DNA of 64,000 bases from an uncultured Lachnospira sp. (GCA_910589305.1 CAJUTV010000002.1:124001-188000), one strand, 5' to 3'; counted from the first letter of the stretch, positions 25,201 through 35,492 are shown. The notes: generated by a model not told the origin, from the sequence alone. Made by a program: numbers and translations.

Positions 25201-27240
25201 ATGAAGATGAAGAAGAACGACGTGTTTATAGGTGCATATATATTAGCAGCAGTTATTTTCTTTATCATTTCAATACCTTCATGGCTGTTAGATTTCCTTT
25301 TGGCCTTTAATATAGCCATTGCATTAATTGTATTATTTAATTCGATATATGCCAAAGAAGTGTTGGATATGGCTTCATTTCCAACAATACTGTTGTTTAC
25401 AACGTTGTTTAGAATTTCTTTAAATGTTTCTTCTACAAAGCTGATTCTTACAAATGGTGATGCCGGAAATGTGGTGCAAGTATTTGGTCAGTTTGTTGGA
25501 GGCGGCAATTTAGTAATTGGCGTTATTATATTTATAATATTAGTGTTAATACAGTTTATTGTTATTAATAAAGGTTCAGAAAGAGTTGCAGAGGTAACAG
25601 CAAGATTTACATTGGACGCTATGGCTGGTAAGCAGATGGCAATTGACTCAGATTTGAATACAGGTGCTATTACAGACCAAGAGGCGGCTGTACGCAGACA
25701 AAAATTGCAGTTGGAAAACAGCTTTTTTGGTTCAATGGATGGTGCTACAAAATATGTAAAAGGTGATGCTACAGCAGGTCTTATTATAACAGGCATCAAT
25801 ATTGTTGGTGGTATTGTAATGGGTATGCTTTATGGGGGGCTTTCCATTAATGAAGCATTATCTAAGTATACTATTCTTACCATTGGTGATGGTCTGTGCA
25901 GTCAGATTCCTTCATTATTAATTTCTTTGGCAACGGGTATACTCGTTACAAAAGCCTCAAGCGAGGGCGAGCTTGGCGAGGAGATTGTTGGACAGCTCTT
26001 TTCAATTGATAAAGTGCTTTTGATGGTAGGTTCAGCGCTTGCTTTATTAGGTTTGCTAACGCCATTGCCAATATACATATTTGTGCCGTTTGGCGTACTG
26101 TTAATATTTGTCAGCAGAAAACTTGCATCAAAGCAGGGTGAGACAATGATTGAGGAGGAAGTTGAGCGGGAAGAAAATGAAGCTCAAGAAATTAGAAAAC
26201 CAGAAAATGTTGTCAGCCTTCTTAATGTAGACCCAATTGAACTGGAGTTTGGCTATGGTATTATTCCATTAGCTGATGTTAATCAAGGCGGTGATTTGCT
26301 TGACCGAGTTGTTATGATAAGAAGACAGGTCGCATTAGAGCTAGGTGCCGTTGTTCCTATTATTCGATTAAGAGATAATATTCAGTTAAATCCAAACCAA
26401 TATGTCATTAAGATAAAAGGTATACAAGTTAGTGAAGGTGAAATTTTATTTGACCATTATATGGCGATGAATCCAGGTTATATTGAGGAAGAAATTACAG
26501 GTATTCCTACATTTGAGCCATCCTTCCATCTTCCAGCTATCTGGATTACAGAAGGACAGAGAGAACGAGCGGAATCACTGGGATATACAGTAGTTGACCC
26601 TCCTTCTATTATTGCAACACATCTTACAGAGATTATAAGACAACATATTGCAGAATTGCTTACAAGGCAAGATGTTTCTAATCTTATTAATAATATTAAA
26701 GATAATAATGCCGCATTGGTTGATGAACTTGTTCCTAAACTTATGGGAATTGGTGAAATTCAAAAAGTATTGCAAAATCTTTTAGAGGAAGGAATTTCTA
26801 TAAGAGATTTGGTTACAATATTTGAAACATTGGCTGACCATGCTTCTGTGACAAGAGACACGGATATTCTTACAGAGTATGTAAGACAGAGCATTAAGAG
26901 GGCAATTTCTGGAAAGTATTTCCCTCCAAATGAAATTACCAATGTTATTACACTCGATCCAAAGATTGAACAGGAAATTATGGGAGCAGTTAAAAATACA
27001 GAACAAGGCTCATATTTGGCACTAGACCCTGAACGAATTAATAAGATTATTGAAAGTTTGACAGAAGGTCTTAGAAAACTTGAAGATATGGGAAGGAATC
27101 CAATTGTTATAACATCTCCAATTGTTCGACTTTATTTTAAGAAGCTCGCTTCCGAATATTTTAAGGATATAATTGTAATTTCCTACAATGAAGTAGAATC
27201 GAATATAGAATTACAATCAGTTGGGATGGTGACAGCATAA
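25201..27240 (+). CDS. flhA: Flagellar export gate protein FlhA
   Basis: FlhA forms the nonameric ring that receives export substrates. The 679-residue protein has an N-terminal membrane part (about 10-320) with the FHIPEP-family segment RFTLDAMAGKQMAIDSDLN, and a cytoplasmic domain starting near 345. A strong AAAGGAGG stands 9-16 nt before ATG. The stop overlaps the flhF start (TAATG). Length and order are standard. Confidence 0.97.
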   Translation: MKMKKNDVFIGAYILAAVIFFIISIPSWLLDFLLAFNIAIALIVLFNSIYAKEVLDMASFPTILLFTTLFRISLNVSSTKLILTNGDAGNVVQVFGQFVGGGNLVIGVIIFIILVLIQFIVINKGSERVAEVTARFTLDAMAGKQMAIDSDLNTGAITDQEAAVRRQKLQLENSFFGSMDGATKYVKGDATAGLIITGINIVGGIVMGMLYGGLSINEALSKYTILTIGDGLCSQIPSLLISLATGILVTKASSEGELGEEIVGQLFSIDKVLLMVGSALALLGLLTPLPIYIFVPFGVLLIFVSRKLASKQGETMIEEEVEREENEAQEIRKPENVVSLLNVDPIELEFGYGIIPLADVNQGGDLLDRVVMIRRQVALELGAVVPIIRLRDNIQLNPNQYVIKIKGIQVSEGEILFDHYMAMNPGYIEEEITGIPTFEPSFHLPAIWITEGQRERAESLGYTVVDPPSIIATHLTEIIRQHIAELLTRQDVSNLINNIKDNNAALVDELVPKLMGIGEIQKVLQNLLEEGISIRDLVTIFETLADHASVTRDTDILTEYVRQSIKRAISGKYFPPNEITNVITLDPKIEQEIMGAVKNTEQGSYLALDPERINKIIESLTEGLRKLEDMGRNPIVITSPIVRLYFKKLASEYFKDIIVISYNEVESNIELQSVGMVTA

Positions 27241-28544
27241 TGATAGTTAAAAAGTATCAGGGGCAGACAGAGACCGAAGCAATAAAGAAAGCGCAGGAAG
27301 AATTAGGAAATAAAGCCATTGTTTTAAATGTAAAAACACTGAAACAAAGAGGAATATTTAAGCTGTTTAAAAAAGATTTAATTGAAATAACAGCAGCAGT
27401 AGAAGAAGAAGGTTATCAGAATGTAGAGAGTGTTAGTAATAATAGTCAAGTACTAAACCAAAGCTTTCATTCAACTTTAGGTACCAATACAAGCAGTTCT
27501 ATTCAACCAATTACAGGGGTAAGAAAGAACAGTATTGATTTGGTTGCAGATGATAGATTGTCTGCCAATGTTGAGACAAGTGCAATAGAAGAAAAACTTG
27601 ACTATTTGCATAATTTGTTACAAAAACAGATTAATTCAGGTAACATAAATAATAATGATAACACGAATAAGGTTATAAATTCTACAAATGCAGATGGTGT
27701 TCACGATATGGGCAATAAGGTTGTACAAGAGCGTGAAAATACCAATATGAAATTTATCAAGTTGATTTATGGAAAATTGATTGATAATGAAGTTAGTGAA
27801 GAGTATGCAGACCTTATTATGAAAGATATAGAAAGTTCTCTAAAAAAAGAATCCAATATAGATAGTATTCTTGCTGCAGTATATCAAAAAATTATATTAA
27901 AATTGGGTGAACCAAGAGACATTGTGTTGGGGAATCGTCCTAAAGTTGTGTTTTTTATAGGACCTACAGGAGTTGGAAAAACAACGACCATTGCGAAGGT
28001 TGCCTCAAGATATATCTTTGAGATGAACTCTAAAGTTGCTTTTATAACTTCTGATACTTATAGAATTGCTGCTATTGAACAATTAAACACATATGCAGGG
28101 ATATTAGATAGTCCTGTAAGTGTTGTGTATTCAGCGGATGAATTAGAAAAGTGCATGATTGAATATAAAGATTATGATTTAATTATGGTGGACACAGCTG
28201 GTCGTTCGCATAAATGTAATGAACAGATGGATGACCTTACGGTTATGCTAGATAAAGTAAAAGATATGAAAGACAATTTTGATATACAAATTTATCTGGT
28301 GTTAAGTGTTACTACGAAATATAAAGATTTAGTAGATATCACACAGCGATACAAAGATATAGAAGATTGGGCAATATTATTTACAAAATTAGATGAGACA
28401 TGTTCACTTGGCAATATTTTAAATATAAGGTTACTTACAGGAGCACCATTGTCCTATACAACGTCAGGACAGAATGTACCAGATGATATAGAATTGGTTG
28501 ATGAACAGGCACTGGCTAGGCAATTGTTGGGAGGAAATGAATAA
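27240..28544 (+). CDS. flhF: Signal recognition particle-like GTPase FlhF
   Basis: FlhF controls where flagella are placed. The 434-residue protein has a basic N-terminal domain, a variable Ser/Asn-rich linker (about 60-165) and an SRP-type NG domain. The NG domain has GPTGVGKTTT (P-loop), DTAGR and TKLDE. It is coupled on both sides, to flhA and flhG, by TAATG overlaps. The flhF-flhG pair suggests an ordered, possibly polar or regulated number of flagella. The actual pattern cannot be told. Confidence 0.96.
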   Translation: MIVKKYQGQTETEAIKKAQEELGNKAIVLNVKTLKQRGIFKLFKKDLIEITAAVEEEGYQNVESVSNNSQVLNQSFHSTLGTNTSSSIQPITGVRKNSIDLVADDRLSANVETSAIEEKLDYLHNLLQKQINSGNINNNDNTNKVINSTNADGVHDMGNKVVQERENTNMKFIKLIYGKLIDNEVSEEYADLIMKDIESSLKKESNIDSILAAVYQKIILKLGEPRDIVLGNRPKVVFFIGPTGVGKTTTIAKVASRYIFEMNSKVAFITSDTYRIAAIEQLNTYAGILDSPVSVVYSADELEKCMIEYKDYDLIMVDTAGRSHKCNEQMDDLTVMLDKVKDMKDNFDIQIYLVLSVTTKYKDLVDITQRYKDIEDWAILFTKLDETCSLGNILNIRLLTGAPLSYTTSGQNVPDDIELVDEQALARQLLGGNE

Positions 28545-29422
28545 TGGACCAAGCACAGAATCTGAGAAATATAATTAAATTACAAAATCAAAAAGCGGTT
28601 TCCAACGCCAGAGTGATTGCTGTGACTAGTGGAAAGGGAGGCGTTGGAAAATCAAATATATCAATTAATATTGCTCTGCAATATCGACGCAGAGGAAAAA
28701 AGGTTATTATTTTGGATGCAGACTTTGGTTTGGCAAATATTGAGGTCATGTTTGGCGTTATACCAAAGCACAATTTGGGCGATTTGTTATTTAAAGGAAA
28801 AGAAGTAACAGATATTATTACACAAGGACCAGAAGGTGTTGGATTTATATCAGGCGGTTCTGGTATAGCTCAGCTTGTCAATTTAGATGACAATCAAATT
28901 AAAAGATTGGTAGGAAAGTTGTCTGAACTTGACAGTATGGCAGATGTTATTATTATTGATACAGGTGCAGGTATATCTTCTGCAGTTATGGAATTTCTTT
29001 TAGCTAGTCCAGAAGTAATCTTAGTGACAACGCCAGAACCAACATCCATAGCAGACTCGTATGCTTTGTTAAAAGCATTAAGCAGAAACAGTGAATTTCA
29101 TGCAAACAATAATAAAATCATGCTGGTAGCAAACAGGGTGCATAGCAGGAGTGAAGGCAAGAATTTATATGAAAAGCTCAGTGCAGTTGTGTCTAAGTTT
29201 TTAAAGATTGATATCGAATATTTAGGTATGGTGCCTTATGATGTTAATTTTAGCAAGGCTGTTATGAGACAGAAACCAGTATCTATTATGTTCCCTTCTT
29301 CAATTGCAGCCAAGAGCTTTGAAAGTATTGTTGATATTATGGAAAGTTCAAAAAAGACAGCAAATAATGCGGGTATTAAAAAATTTTTCAAGTCGGTATT
29401 TTCAAAGAAAATGAAAGAATAG
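28544..29422 (+). CDS. flhG: MinD-like ATPase FlhG (YlxH)
   Basis: FlhG limits flagellar number and activates the FlhF GTPase. The 292-residue ParA/MinD protein has the deviant Walker A motif TSGKGGVGKSN near residue 27-37, DADFGLAN and IIDTGAGIS (Walker B region). The N-terminal DQAQNLRNIIKLQ resembles the FlhF-activating 'DQA..LR' motif. The C-terminal basic helix (about 270-292) could touch the membrane. The start overlaps the flhF stop. Confidence 0.95.
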   Translation: MDQAQNLRNIIKLQNQKAVSNARVIAVTSGKGGVGKSNISINIALQYRRRGKKVIILDADFGLANIEVMFGVIPKHNLGDLLFKGKEVTDIITQGPEGVGFISGGSGIAQLVNLDDNQIKRLVGKLSELDSMADVIIIDTGAGISSAVMEFLLASPEVILVTTPEPTSIADSYALLKALSRNSEFHANNNKIMLVANRVHSRSEGKNLYEKLSAVVSKFLKIDIEYLGMVPYDVNFSKAVMRQKPVSIMFPSSIAAKSFESIVDIMESSKKTANNAGIKKFFKSVFSKKMKE

Positions 29423-29435
29423 GGGTGTGTAATGA

Positions 29436-30158
29436 ATGTCTGATGATATATTAAAAGTTGGAAATAAGATTGAAATTGACAAGATTAGCAAAATAAAAGA
29501 AAATAATGTAAGGTCTGATGTATATGTCAGTCAAATATTGGATTTAGATGAGGATAGCAAAGAGTTGACTGCAGCTATGCCAATTTTTGAAGGACATATT
29601 ATTCCATTGTCAGTTGAGCAGGAGTTAAATGTCTATTTTTATTCGGAAAAAGGCATTTTTAAGGCAAAATGTAAGGTTTTAAGTCGAGGAAAAGAAGACG
29701 ATATATATATCATGCAGTTGAAATTAATCTCAGAAATGAAAAAATTTCAGCGCAGACAATTTTATAGACTTCCTTGTAATATTGAGGCAATTATAAGAAT
29801 TTTAAATGATGAACAAGTGGATACATATTTTATCAATCACTTACCACCAAAAGTTAGCAGTGAACAGGCTGATATTGGAATGATTGTTGATATTAGCGGC
29901 GGAGGTGTCCGTATTTTAACGGAGACAAAATTAGATATAGACCATTGTATTTTTATGACATTTCCAATTAAGATGAATATTGGTGATGTAATGATTGAAG
30001 CATTGGGAAAAGTTGTTGATTCTATAGAGTCACCCAATAGAAATAATTATTATGATAACCGCATTCAGTTTAAGGAAATAGACATAGAATTAAGAGATAC
30101 AATAGTAAAATATATATATGAACAGCAGCGAAAAATACAACGTAAAGAGAGGAGATGA
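29436..30158 (+). CDS. PilZ-domain c-di-GMP-binding protein, YcgR/DgrA-like
   Basis: The 240-residue protein has an N-terminal YcgR-like beta domain (about 1-100) and a C-terminal PilZ domain (about 103-235). Both c-di-GMP contacts are visible: RRQFYR (R-x3-R) and DISGGGV (D/N-x-S-x-x-G). YcgR-type proteins slow or bias the motor when c-di-GMP is high. The place between flhG and cheB, inside the operon, supports a motor-brake role; that role is inference. The stop lies next to the cheB ribosome binding site. Confidence 0.9.
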   Translation: MSDDILKVGNKIEIDKISKIKENNVRSDVYVSQILDLDEDSKELTAAMPIFEGHIIPLSVEQELNVYFYSEKGIFKAKCKVLSRGKEDDIYIMQLKLISEMKKFQRRQFYRLPCNIEAIIRILNDEQVDTYFINHLPPKVSSEQADIGMIVDISGGGVRILTETKLDIDHCIFMTFPIKMNIGDVMIEALGKVVDSIESPNRNNYYDNRIQFKEIDIELRDTIVKYIYEQQRKIQRKERR

Positions 30159-30163
30159 TAATT

Positions 30164-31339
30164 GTGGCAAAGAAAATACTTATAATTGATGACTCTGCAC
30201 TCATGAGAAGGGTTATATCTGATATAATAAACTCAGGCGATGACTATGAAGTTGCAGCTATTGCTAAGGACGGCGTAGAAGGATTTGATTTAATTGTCTC
30301 TAATCCCAATTATTATAGCGTGGTAATTCTTGATATTAACATGCCAAAGATGAATGGTTTGGAATTGTTAGAAAAACTGCAAAAAAATAGAATTGAACAG
30401 ACAGTCATTATTGTAAGTACTGTTGCAAAACAAGGAGCAAAGGAAACGATTAGGGCGCTTGAATTAGGAGCGTTTGATTTTGTGACAAAGCCAGAAAATT
30501 ACTTAGAAACCAAAGGTAATGACTTTAAGAGCAAAATACATGCCATGCTTGATGTTGCTACAGAAGGTAAAATGAAGACATCATCAAAACCACTCTTAAC
30601 ATTAAAATCAGATACAGTGAAGGCAGCAGCAAGAGATGTTGAGACGATAATGCAGCAAAGTAATACGAGAGCTATGGAATTTAGAAGAAAGACACAAGAA
30701 TTAAATAAACCAGTAAAAAAATTTGATTCTTCTAAGTTTTCGGGGCTAAAGACCGGCAAGAAAAAGATTGTTGCAATGGCTTGCTCTACAGGCGGTCCAA
30801 AATCTTTACAACAGGTTATACCGTTGCTTCCTCAACAGTTAGATGCACCAGTTGTATTGGTGCAACATATGCCACCTGGATTTACCGCTTCATTGGCTTC
30901 AAGGCTTGACGAGATGGGTGATATTTCAGTTAAGGAAGCGGCAGATGGAGATGTTTTGAAGAATGGATGGGTTTATATTGCGCCAGGTGGACAGCATTTG
31001 CGTGTTGTAAAAACTGCGCAGGGGCATGTAGTAAAATTAAGCAATGACCCTGCTGTAGACGGTTTAAGACCATGTGCTAATATAATGTATGATTCTTTAC
31101 AACAATGTGGTTTTGATGAGATAATATGTGTTGTTTTAACTGGTATGGGAGCAGATGGTACAAATGGTATTAAGGGACTGGCTGCAAATCATAAAAATAT
31201 TCATGTGATAGCACAAGATGAGGATTCATGTGTGGTTTATGGTATGCCAAAAGCAATCGCACAAACAGGACTTGTTGATGAGGTAGTTTCTTTAAGTCAG
31301 GTCGCTGAAAAAATAACAAAGAACGTGGGGGTATTGTAA
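30164..31339 (+). CDS. cheB: Chemotaxis protein-glutamate methylesterase CheB
   Basis: CheB removes methyl groups from chemoreceptors to reset sensitivity. The 391-residue protein has a receiver domain with D57 in VVILDINMP. A linker of about 60 residues leads to the methylesterase domain, whose catalytic residues lie in ACSTGGPKS (Ser), QHMPPGFT (His) and TGMGADGTNG (Asp). I chose GTG 30164, with AGGAG 9 nt upstream, over ATG 30155, which would sit directly on that site. No cheR is present in the window. Confidence 0.95.
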   Translation: MAKKILIIDDSALMRRVISDIINSGDDYEVAAIAKDGVEGFDLIVSNPNYYSVVILDINMPKMNGLELLEKLQKNRIEQTVIIVSTVAKQGAKETIRALELGAFDFVTKPENYLETKGNDFKSKIHAMLDVATEGKMKTSSKPLLTLKSDTVKAAARDVETIMQQSNTRAMEFRRKTQELNKPVKKFDSSKFSGLKTGKKKIVAMACSTGGPKSLQQVIPLLPQQLDAPVVLVQHMPPGFTASLASRLDEMGDISVKEAADGDVLKNGWVYIAPGGQHLRVVKTAQGHVVKLSNDPAVDGLRPCANIMYDSLQQCGFDEIICVVLTGMGADGTNGIKGLAANHKNIHVIAQDEDSCVVYGMPKAIAQTGLVDEVVSLSQVAEKITKNVGVL

Positions 31340-31340
31340 T

Positions 31341-33431
31341 ATGGACGTAAGCCAGTATTTAGAGATTTTTATTGATGAGTCAAATGAGCATTTGCAAAAT
31401 CTTAGTGACCAGTTAATGGTGCTTGAAAAAGAGCCTGATAATAGTGATACAATTAATGAGATTTTTCGTGCAGCCCATTCTTTAAAAGGTATGGCAGGTA
31501 CAATGGGCTATAAAAGAATGCAGAATTTAACACATGATATGGAAAATGTTTTCTCTGAAGTAAGAAATGGTAATATGAGTGTTAATTCAGAGCTTGTAGA
31601 TGTGTTATTTCAATGTTTGGATGCACTAGAAACATACGTTTCTAATGTACAGCAAAATCAAGATGAAGGAACCGATGACAATGAACCTATTATTAAGGCA
31701 CTCAATGCGTTTATAGCATCGGAAGGAAAGACTCAAGAATCATCTGGTAAGGATGAACATGCTTCAGATGCACATCCAACGGCACCAGATATTGATTACA
31801 ATGGTATTGTTTTAACAGATTTTGAAAAAAATGCAGTTAATGAAGCTTTTAAAAAGAATTTGCGTACATATAAGATTCGTGTGACTGTTGAAGAAAATTG
31901 TATTTTAAAGGCAGCAAGAGCATTTTTAGTATTTAAAAACCTTGAAGGACACTGTGAAGTCATTAAGTCGGAACCATCTGTTCAAGACATTGAAGATGAA
32001 AAATTTGATTTTGATTTTAGTCTTGTTGTTATTTCTGGCGAAAGTTTTGGGGAAATTACAAAGATTATTAAATCGGTTTCAGAGATAAAAGATGCTGTTG
32101 GTGAAGAGATTAAAACACCATTTGCAGAAGAGGCACATGCAGAACATCACGATGAAGTTAAAGACGAAAAGAAAGCGGATAAAGATAGCAAAGAAGTGGC
32201 TGTAGCTGATAAAAAGCCAGCGCCAGTATCTTCCCCAAAGCAAGCAGTGACTCAGGGAAAAACAAAACCAGTGGGACATACCGTTCGTGTTGATATTGAA
32301 AAATTAGATGTTCTTATGAATCTTGTCAGTGAGCTTATTATTGCAAAAAATGGATTGGTGTCTGCTAGCTCTTTAGAAGATGGAGGTGCACCTGTCAATC
32401 AGACATTTAATGAGCAGATAGAATATCTTGAGAGAGTGACAACAAATCTGCATGAATCGGTTATGAAAGTTCGTATGATGCCAATTGAGAGTGTTGTAAG
32501 TAAATTCCCTCGAATGATTCGAGATTTAAGTAAAAAGCTTAATAAGAAGATGGAGCTTTACATGTCTGGTGAGGATACAGAGCTTGACAGAACAGTTATT
32601 GATGAAATTGGCGACCCACTTATGCACTTGCTTAGAAATTCTGCTGACCATGGTTTAGAGAGTGCTGAAGTAAGAAAAGAAAGAGGCAAAAACGAAGTAG
32701 GGTCTATCTTTCTTGATGCATATCAGGATGGCAATAATGTTGCTATTGAAGTTCGTGATGATGGAAACGGCATTGATGTTGAGCGAGTGCGCAGCAAGGC
32801 TATTGAAAAAGGAACAATTACAGAAGAACAGGCAGCTTCTATGTCCGATAAAGACATTGTAGACTTATTGTTTAAGCCAAGTTTTTCTACGGCTGAAAAG
32901 ATTACCGATGTATCTGGAAGAGGTGTGGGACTTGATGTTGTAAGGTCAAAGATTGAAACACTTGGAGGTGATATTGAGGTTAAGACTACATATGGAGAGG
33001 GAAGTACATTTATTATCCGACTACCGCTCACACTTGCTATTATTCAGGCATTGATGGTGAAAGTAGGCGATGAAAAGTTTGCTATTTCATTAGGTTCTAT
33101 TCAGACAATAGAAGATATTAATGTCAATGAAATTAAATATGTTCATGCGAAAGAGGTTATTCATTTAAGAGGAAGTGTTATTCCATTAATAAGATTAAGA
33201 GACCTTTTAGATGTGCCTGGAGAGCCATTAGAACAAGAAAATATAACCGTTGTTATTGTAAGCAAAGGAGATAAACTGGCAGGTCTTGTGGTTGATAGTC
33301 TGATTGGTCAGATGGAAATTGTTATTAAGTCTTTAGGTAAGTATATTAATATTAATAAAATGATTAGTGGGGCTACAATTCTTGGTGATGGTTCAGTCGC
33401 ATTGATTATTGATGCAAATACACTTGTTTAA
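31341..33431 (+). CDS. cheA: Chemotaxis histidine kinase CheA
   Basis: CheA phosphorylates CheY and CheB under control of receptors. The 696-residue protein has the usual five domains. P1 (Hpt) carries the phospho-accepting H46 in FRAAHSLKGMAG. A CheY-binding P2-like region is at about 165-250. The P3 dimerisation domain starts near HTVRVDIEKLD. P4 is the ATPase, with NSADHGLE, DDGNGID and GRGVGLDVV. P5 is CheW-like. It starts 1 nt after the cheB stop. Confidence 0.97.
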   Translation: MDVSQYLEIFIDESNEHLQNLSDQLMVLEKEPDNSDTINEIFRAAHSLKGMAGTMGYKRMQNLTHDMENVFSEVRNGNMSVNSELVDVLFQCLDALETYVSNVQQNQDEGTDDNEPIIKALNAFIASEGKTQESSGKDEHASDAHPTAPDIDYNGIVLTDFEKNAVNEAFKKNLRTYKIRVTVEENCILKAARAFLVFKNLEGHCEVIKSEPSVQDIEDEKFDFDFSLVVISGESFGEITKIIKSVSEIKDAVGEEIKTPFAEEAHAEHHDEVKDEKKADKDSKEVAVADKKPAPVSSPKQAVTQGKTKPVGHTVRVDIEKLDVLMNLVSELIIAKNGLVSASSLEDGGAPVNQTFNEQIEYLERVTTNLHESVMKVRMMPIESVVSKFPRMIRDLSKKLNKKMELYMSGEDTELDRTVIDEIGDPLMHLLRNSADHGLESAEVRKERGKNEVGSIFLDAYQDGNNVAIEVRDDGNGIDVERVRSKAIEKGTITEEQAASMSDKDIVDLLFKPSFSTAEKITDVSGRGVGLDVVRSKIETLGGDIEVKTTYGEGSTFIIRLPLTLAIIQALMVKVGDEKFAISLGSIQTIEDINVNEIKYVHAKEVIHLRGSVIPLIRLRDLLDVPGEPLEQENITVVIVSKGDKLAGLVVDSLIGQMEIVIKSLGKYININKMISGATILGDGSVALIIDANTLV

Positions 33432-33475
33432 CAGCTTAAGAGATTCGTATTTCAGAAAGGTTTTGGTGACTATTA

Positions 33476-33946
33476 ATGGAAGAAGTAAAAGCATTAGATA
33501 AGAATGAAGAAAATAATGCTATTGCAGTGCAATATATTGTTGTAAAAATTGGCAATGAACAATATGGTATTAATATACAATATATTGATAATATTGTAAG
33601 GAACCAAAGAATTACAAGAGTTCCTAAATCGCAGCATTATTATAAAGGTGTCATTAATCTTCGAGGTGAAATTGTACCTGTGATGAGCATCCGATTAAAA
33701 TTAGGATTGGAAGATGATGACTATACAGATAAAACCAGAATTATTATTCTAAAGGTTGATACAGCAACGATAGGTGTTATTGTAGACCAAGTTAAAGAGG
33801 TTGTCACTTTAGAAAATAAAGATGTTGAAAAAGCAAATAAGACGACACTTGATGAGGCTGCATCTGGATATATAAGCGGTATAGGTAAGAGTAAGGATGA
33901 ATTGATTTCATTGCTTGACATTGTGTCACTTATTGAAGAAGGCTAA
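33476..33946 (+). CDS. cheW: Chemotaxis coupling protein CheW
   Basis: CheW links receptors to CheA. The 156-residue single-domain protein contains VVKIGNEQYGINIQYIDNIVR, YYKGVINLRGEIVPVMSIR (the conserved NLRG..VPV motif) and the C-terminal DELISLLDIVSLIEEG. It follows cheA by 44 nt with an AGAAAGG site upstream. Length is standard. Confidence 0.96.
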   Translation: MEEVKALDKNEENNAIAVQYIVVKIGNEQYGINIQYIDNIVRNQRITRVPKSQHYYKGVINLRGEIVPVMSIRLKLGLEDDDYTDKTRIIILKVDTATIGVIVDQVKEVVTLENKDVEKANKTTLDEAASGYISGIGKSKDELISLLDIVSLIEEG

Positions 33947-34007
33947 ATTTTAATTAAATAAATTAGATAGATGTTGATATGCCAGTTTTGGCAGGATGGG
34001 GATAAAT

Positions 34008-34637
34008 ATGGCAAAAATAGATCTTGAAGAACTTAATGACATGCAATTTGATGTCTTAAAAGAAATTGGAAATATTGGTGCTGGTAACGCAACAACAGCA
34101 TTATCAACAATGCTCAATATTAAAGTTGATATGTCAGTACCAAATGTGGCATTATTACCTTTTAGTGAAATTGGCTCTGTTGTCGGTTCAGAAGAAGATA
34201 CGGTTGTAGGTATTCTTTTGGGGCTTGAGGGTGATATAAATGGAATGATGATGTTTATATTTGATACAAAGTCAGCACATCATCTTGTCAATTCACTTAT
34301 GATGAGAGATATACATACAAATGAAGATGCAGACTTAACAAGTTTAACAGAAATGGATATGTCTGCGTTAAATGAAATTGGAAATATTGTTGCAGGTTCC
34401 TATTTATCTGCACTTTCTGGGCTTACAGGTTTAAAAGCAGTAAGTAGTGTACCAAGTCTGACAGTTGATATGGTTGGTGCTTTGTTGAGTGTTCCAGCAA
34501 CTGAATTTGGAAAGTATGGCGATAAGCTTTTAATGATTCAATCGCAGTTTGGCGAGTTGGATTTTGTAACAGGTTATTTTTTACTTATTCCAGAATTAGA
34601 TTCGTATGACAAAATTTTGTCATCACTTGGCATGTAG
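34008..34637 (+). CDS. cheC: CheY-P phosphatase CheC
   Basis: CheC dephosphorylates CheY-P and is stimulated by CheD. The 209-residue protein has two copies of the phosphatase signature: DVLKEIGN near the N-terminus and SALNEIGN in the second half, both keeping the E and N residues. ATG 34008 is supported by AGGATGGGG upstream; ATG 33996 lies within that site. cheD follows immediately, as in B. subtilis. FliY in the same operon has the same activity, so the cell has two such enzymes. Confidence 0.94.
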   Translation: MAKIDLEELNDMQFDVLKEIGNIGAGNATTALSTMLNIKVDMSVPNVALLPFSEIGSVVGSEEDTVVGILLGLEGDINGMMMFIFDTKSAHHLVNSLMMRDIHTNEDADLTSLTEMDMSALNEIGNIVAGSYLSALSGLTGLKAVSSVPSLTVDMVGALLSVPATEFGKYGDKLLMIQSQFGELDFVTGYFLLIPELDSYDKILSSLGM

Positions 34638-34680
34638 TTTTGAAGCTTGAAAAAATAATGTATAGATGGGACAATTGAAA

Positions 34681-35166
34681 ATGGGTAATATGATAAAGGT
34701 TGGAATGGCCGATTTAAAGGTGTGTAAATGTCCAGATGCTTTGACGACCCTTGGTTTAGGTTCCTGTGTAGGTGTTGCTTTATATGATCCAGTTACTAAA
34801 GTGAGTGGTCTGCTTCATTGTATGCTTCCAGACAGTACACTAATTAAAAACAATTCTAATATTGCTAAATTTGCTGATACAGGAATTGACGAGTTGATAA
34901 AGCAGATGACATTATTAGGATGTAATAAGTCAAGGCTCGTAGCAAAAATTGCTGGCGGAGCTCAGATGTTTGCAATTAATGTTAACAATGATTCTTTAAA
35001 AGTTGGAGAGAGAAATGCCATAGCTGCTAAAAAGAAATTACAAGAACATCATATAAGACTTTTAGCTGAAGATTGTGGCTTAAATTACGGAAGAACAGTT
35101 GAATTTTATTCAGAAACTGGAGATTACGTTATAAAAGCGGTAGGAAAACCGATTAAAACAATTTAA
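34681..35166 (+). CDS. cheD: Chemoreceptor glutamine deamidase CheD
   Basis: CheD deamidates receptor glutamines and binds CheC. The 161-residue protein carries the catalytic Cys in LGSCVGVALYD and the His in LLHCMLPDS, followed by KIAGGAQMF. Three in-frame ATGs are possible (34666, 34681, 34690). The family usually starts just before IKVGMADL. Only a weak GGGA lies upstream of 34681, so the exact start is uncertain. Confidence 0.93.
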   Translation: MGNMIKVGMADLKVCKCPDALTTLGLGSCVGVALYDPVTKVSGLLHCMLPDSTLIKNNSNIAKFADTGIDELIKQMTLLGCNKSRLVAKIAGGAQMFAINVNNDSLKVGERNAIAAKKKLQEHHIRLLAEDCGLNYGRTVEFYSETGDYVIKAVGKPIKTI

Positions 35167-35198
35167 AAGAAGGATTTATTTTTACGAGGATTTCAATA

Positions 35199-35492
35199 AT
35201 GAAGTTAAAGAAATTTCGGAATGTTCCTGCAATTGTTACTCTTTTGGCAGGGTTTATAACCAGTGTTTTTATGATTATCAATCAATATTCTTTGATAAAA
35301 TTTATGTGGGTGCTGGTATTAGTAATGATTGGGTTTTGTATATTTGGCTTAATCATGCGTATAGTATTAAATATGGCGTTTCAAGATAAGGAAGAAAATA
35401 AAGAGGAAAGTGATAATCCTGATATAGAAAACAGTGATACAAAAGAAGGTGAAACTCAAGTAGGCAATATAATGGAAGATGGTGTGCAATAA
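35199..35492 (+). CDS. Small two-helix membrane protein of the motility operon
   Basis: I do not recognise a named family. The 97-residue protein has two predicted membrane helices (about 11-30 and 34-57), then a strongly acidic, Glu/Asp/Asn-rich tail. GAGG precedes the ATG. It sits between cheD and the sigma factor gene with short spacers, so it is co-expressed with motility genes. The tail probably lies in the cytoplasm, by the positive-inside rule applied to the basic N-terminus (KLKKFR). Confidence 0.75.
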   Translation: MKLKKFRNVPAIVTLLAGFITSVFMIINQYSLIKFMWVLVLVMIGFCIFGLIMRIVLNMAFQDKEENKEESDNPDIENSDTKEGETQVGNIMEDGVQ

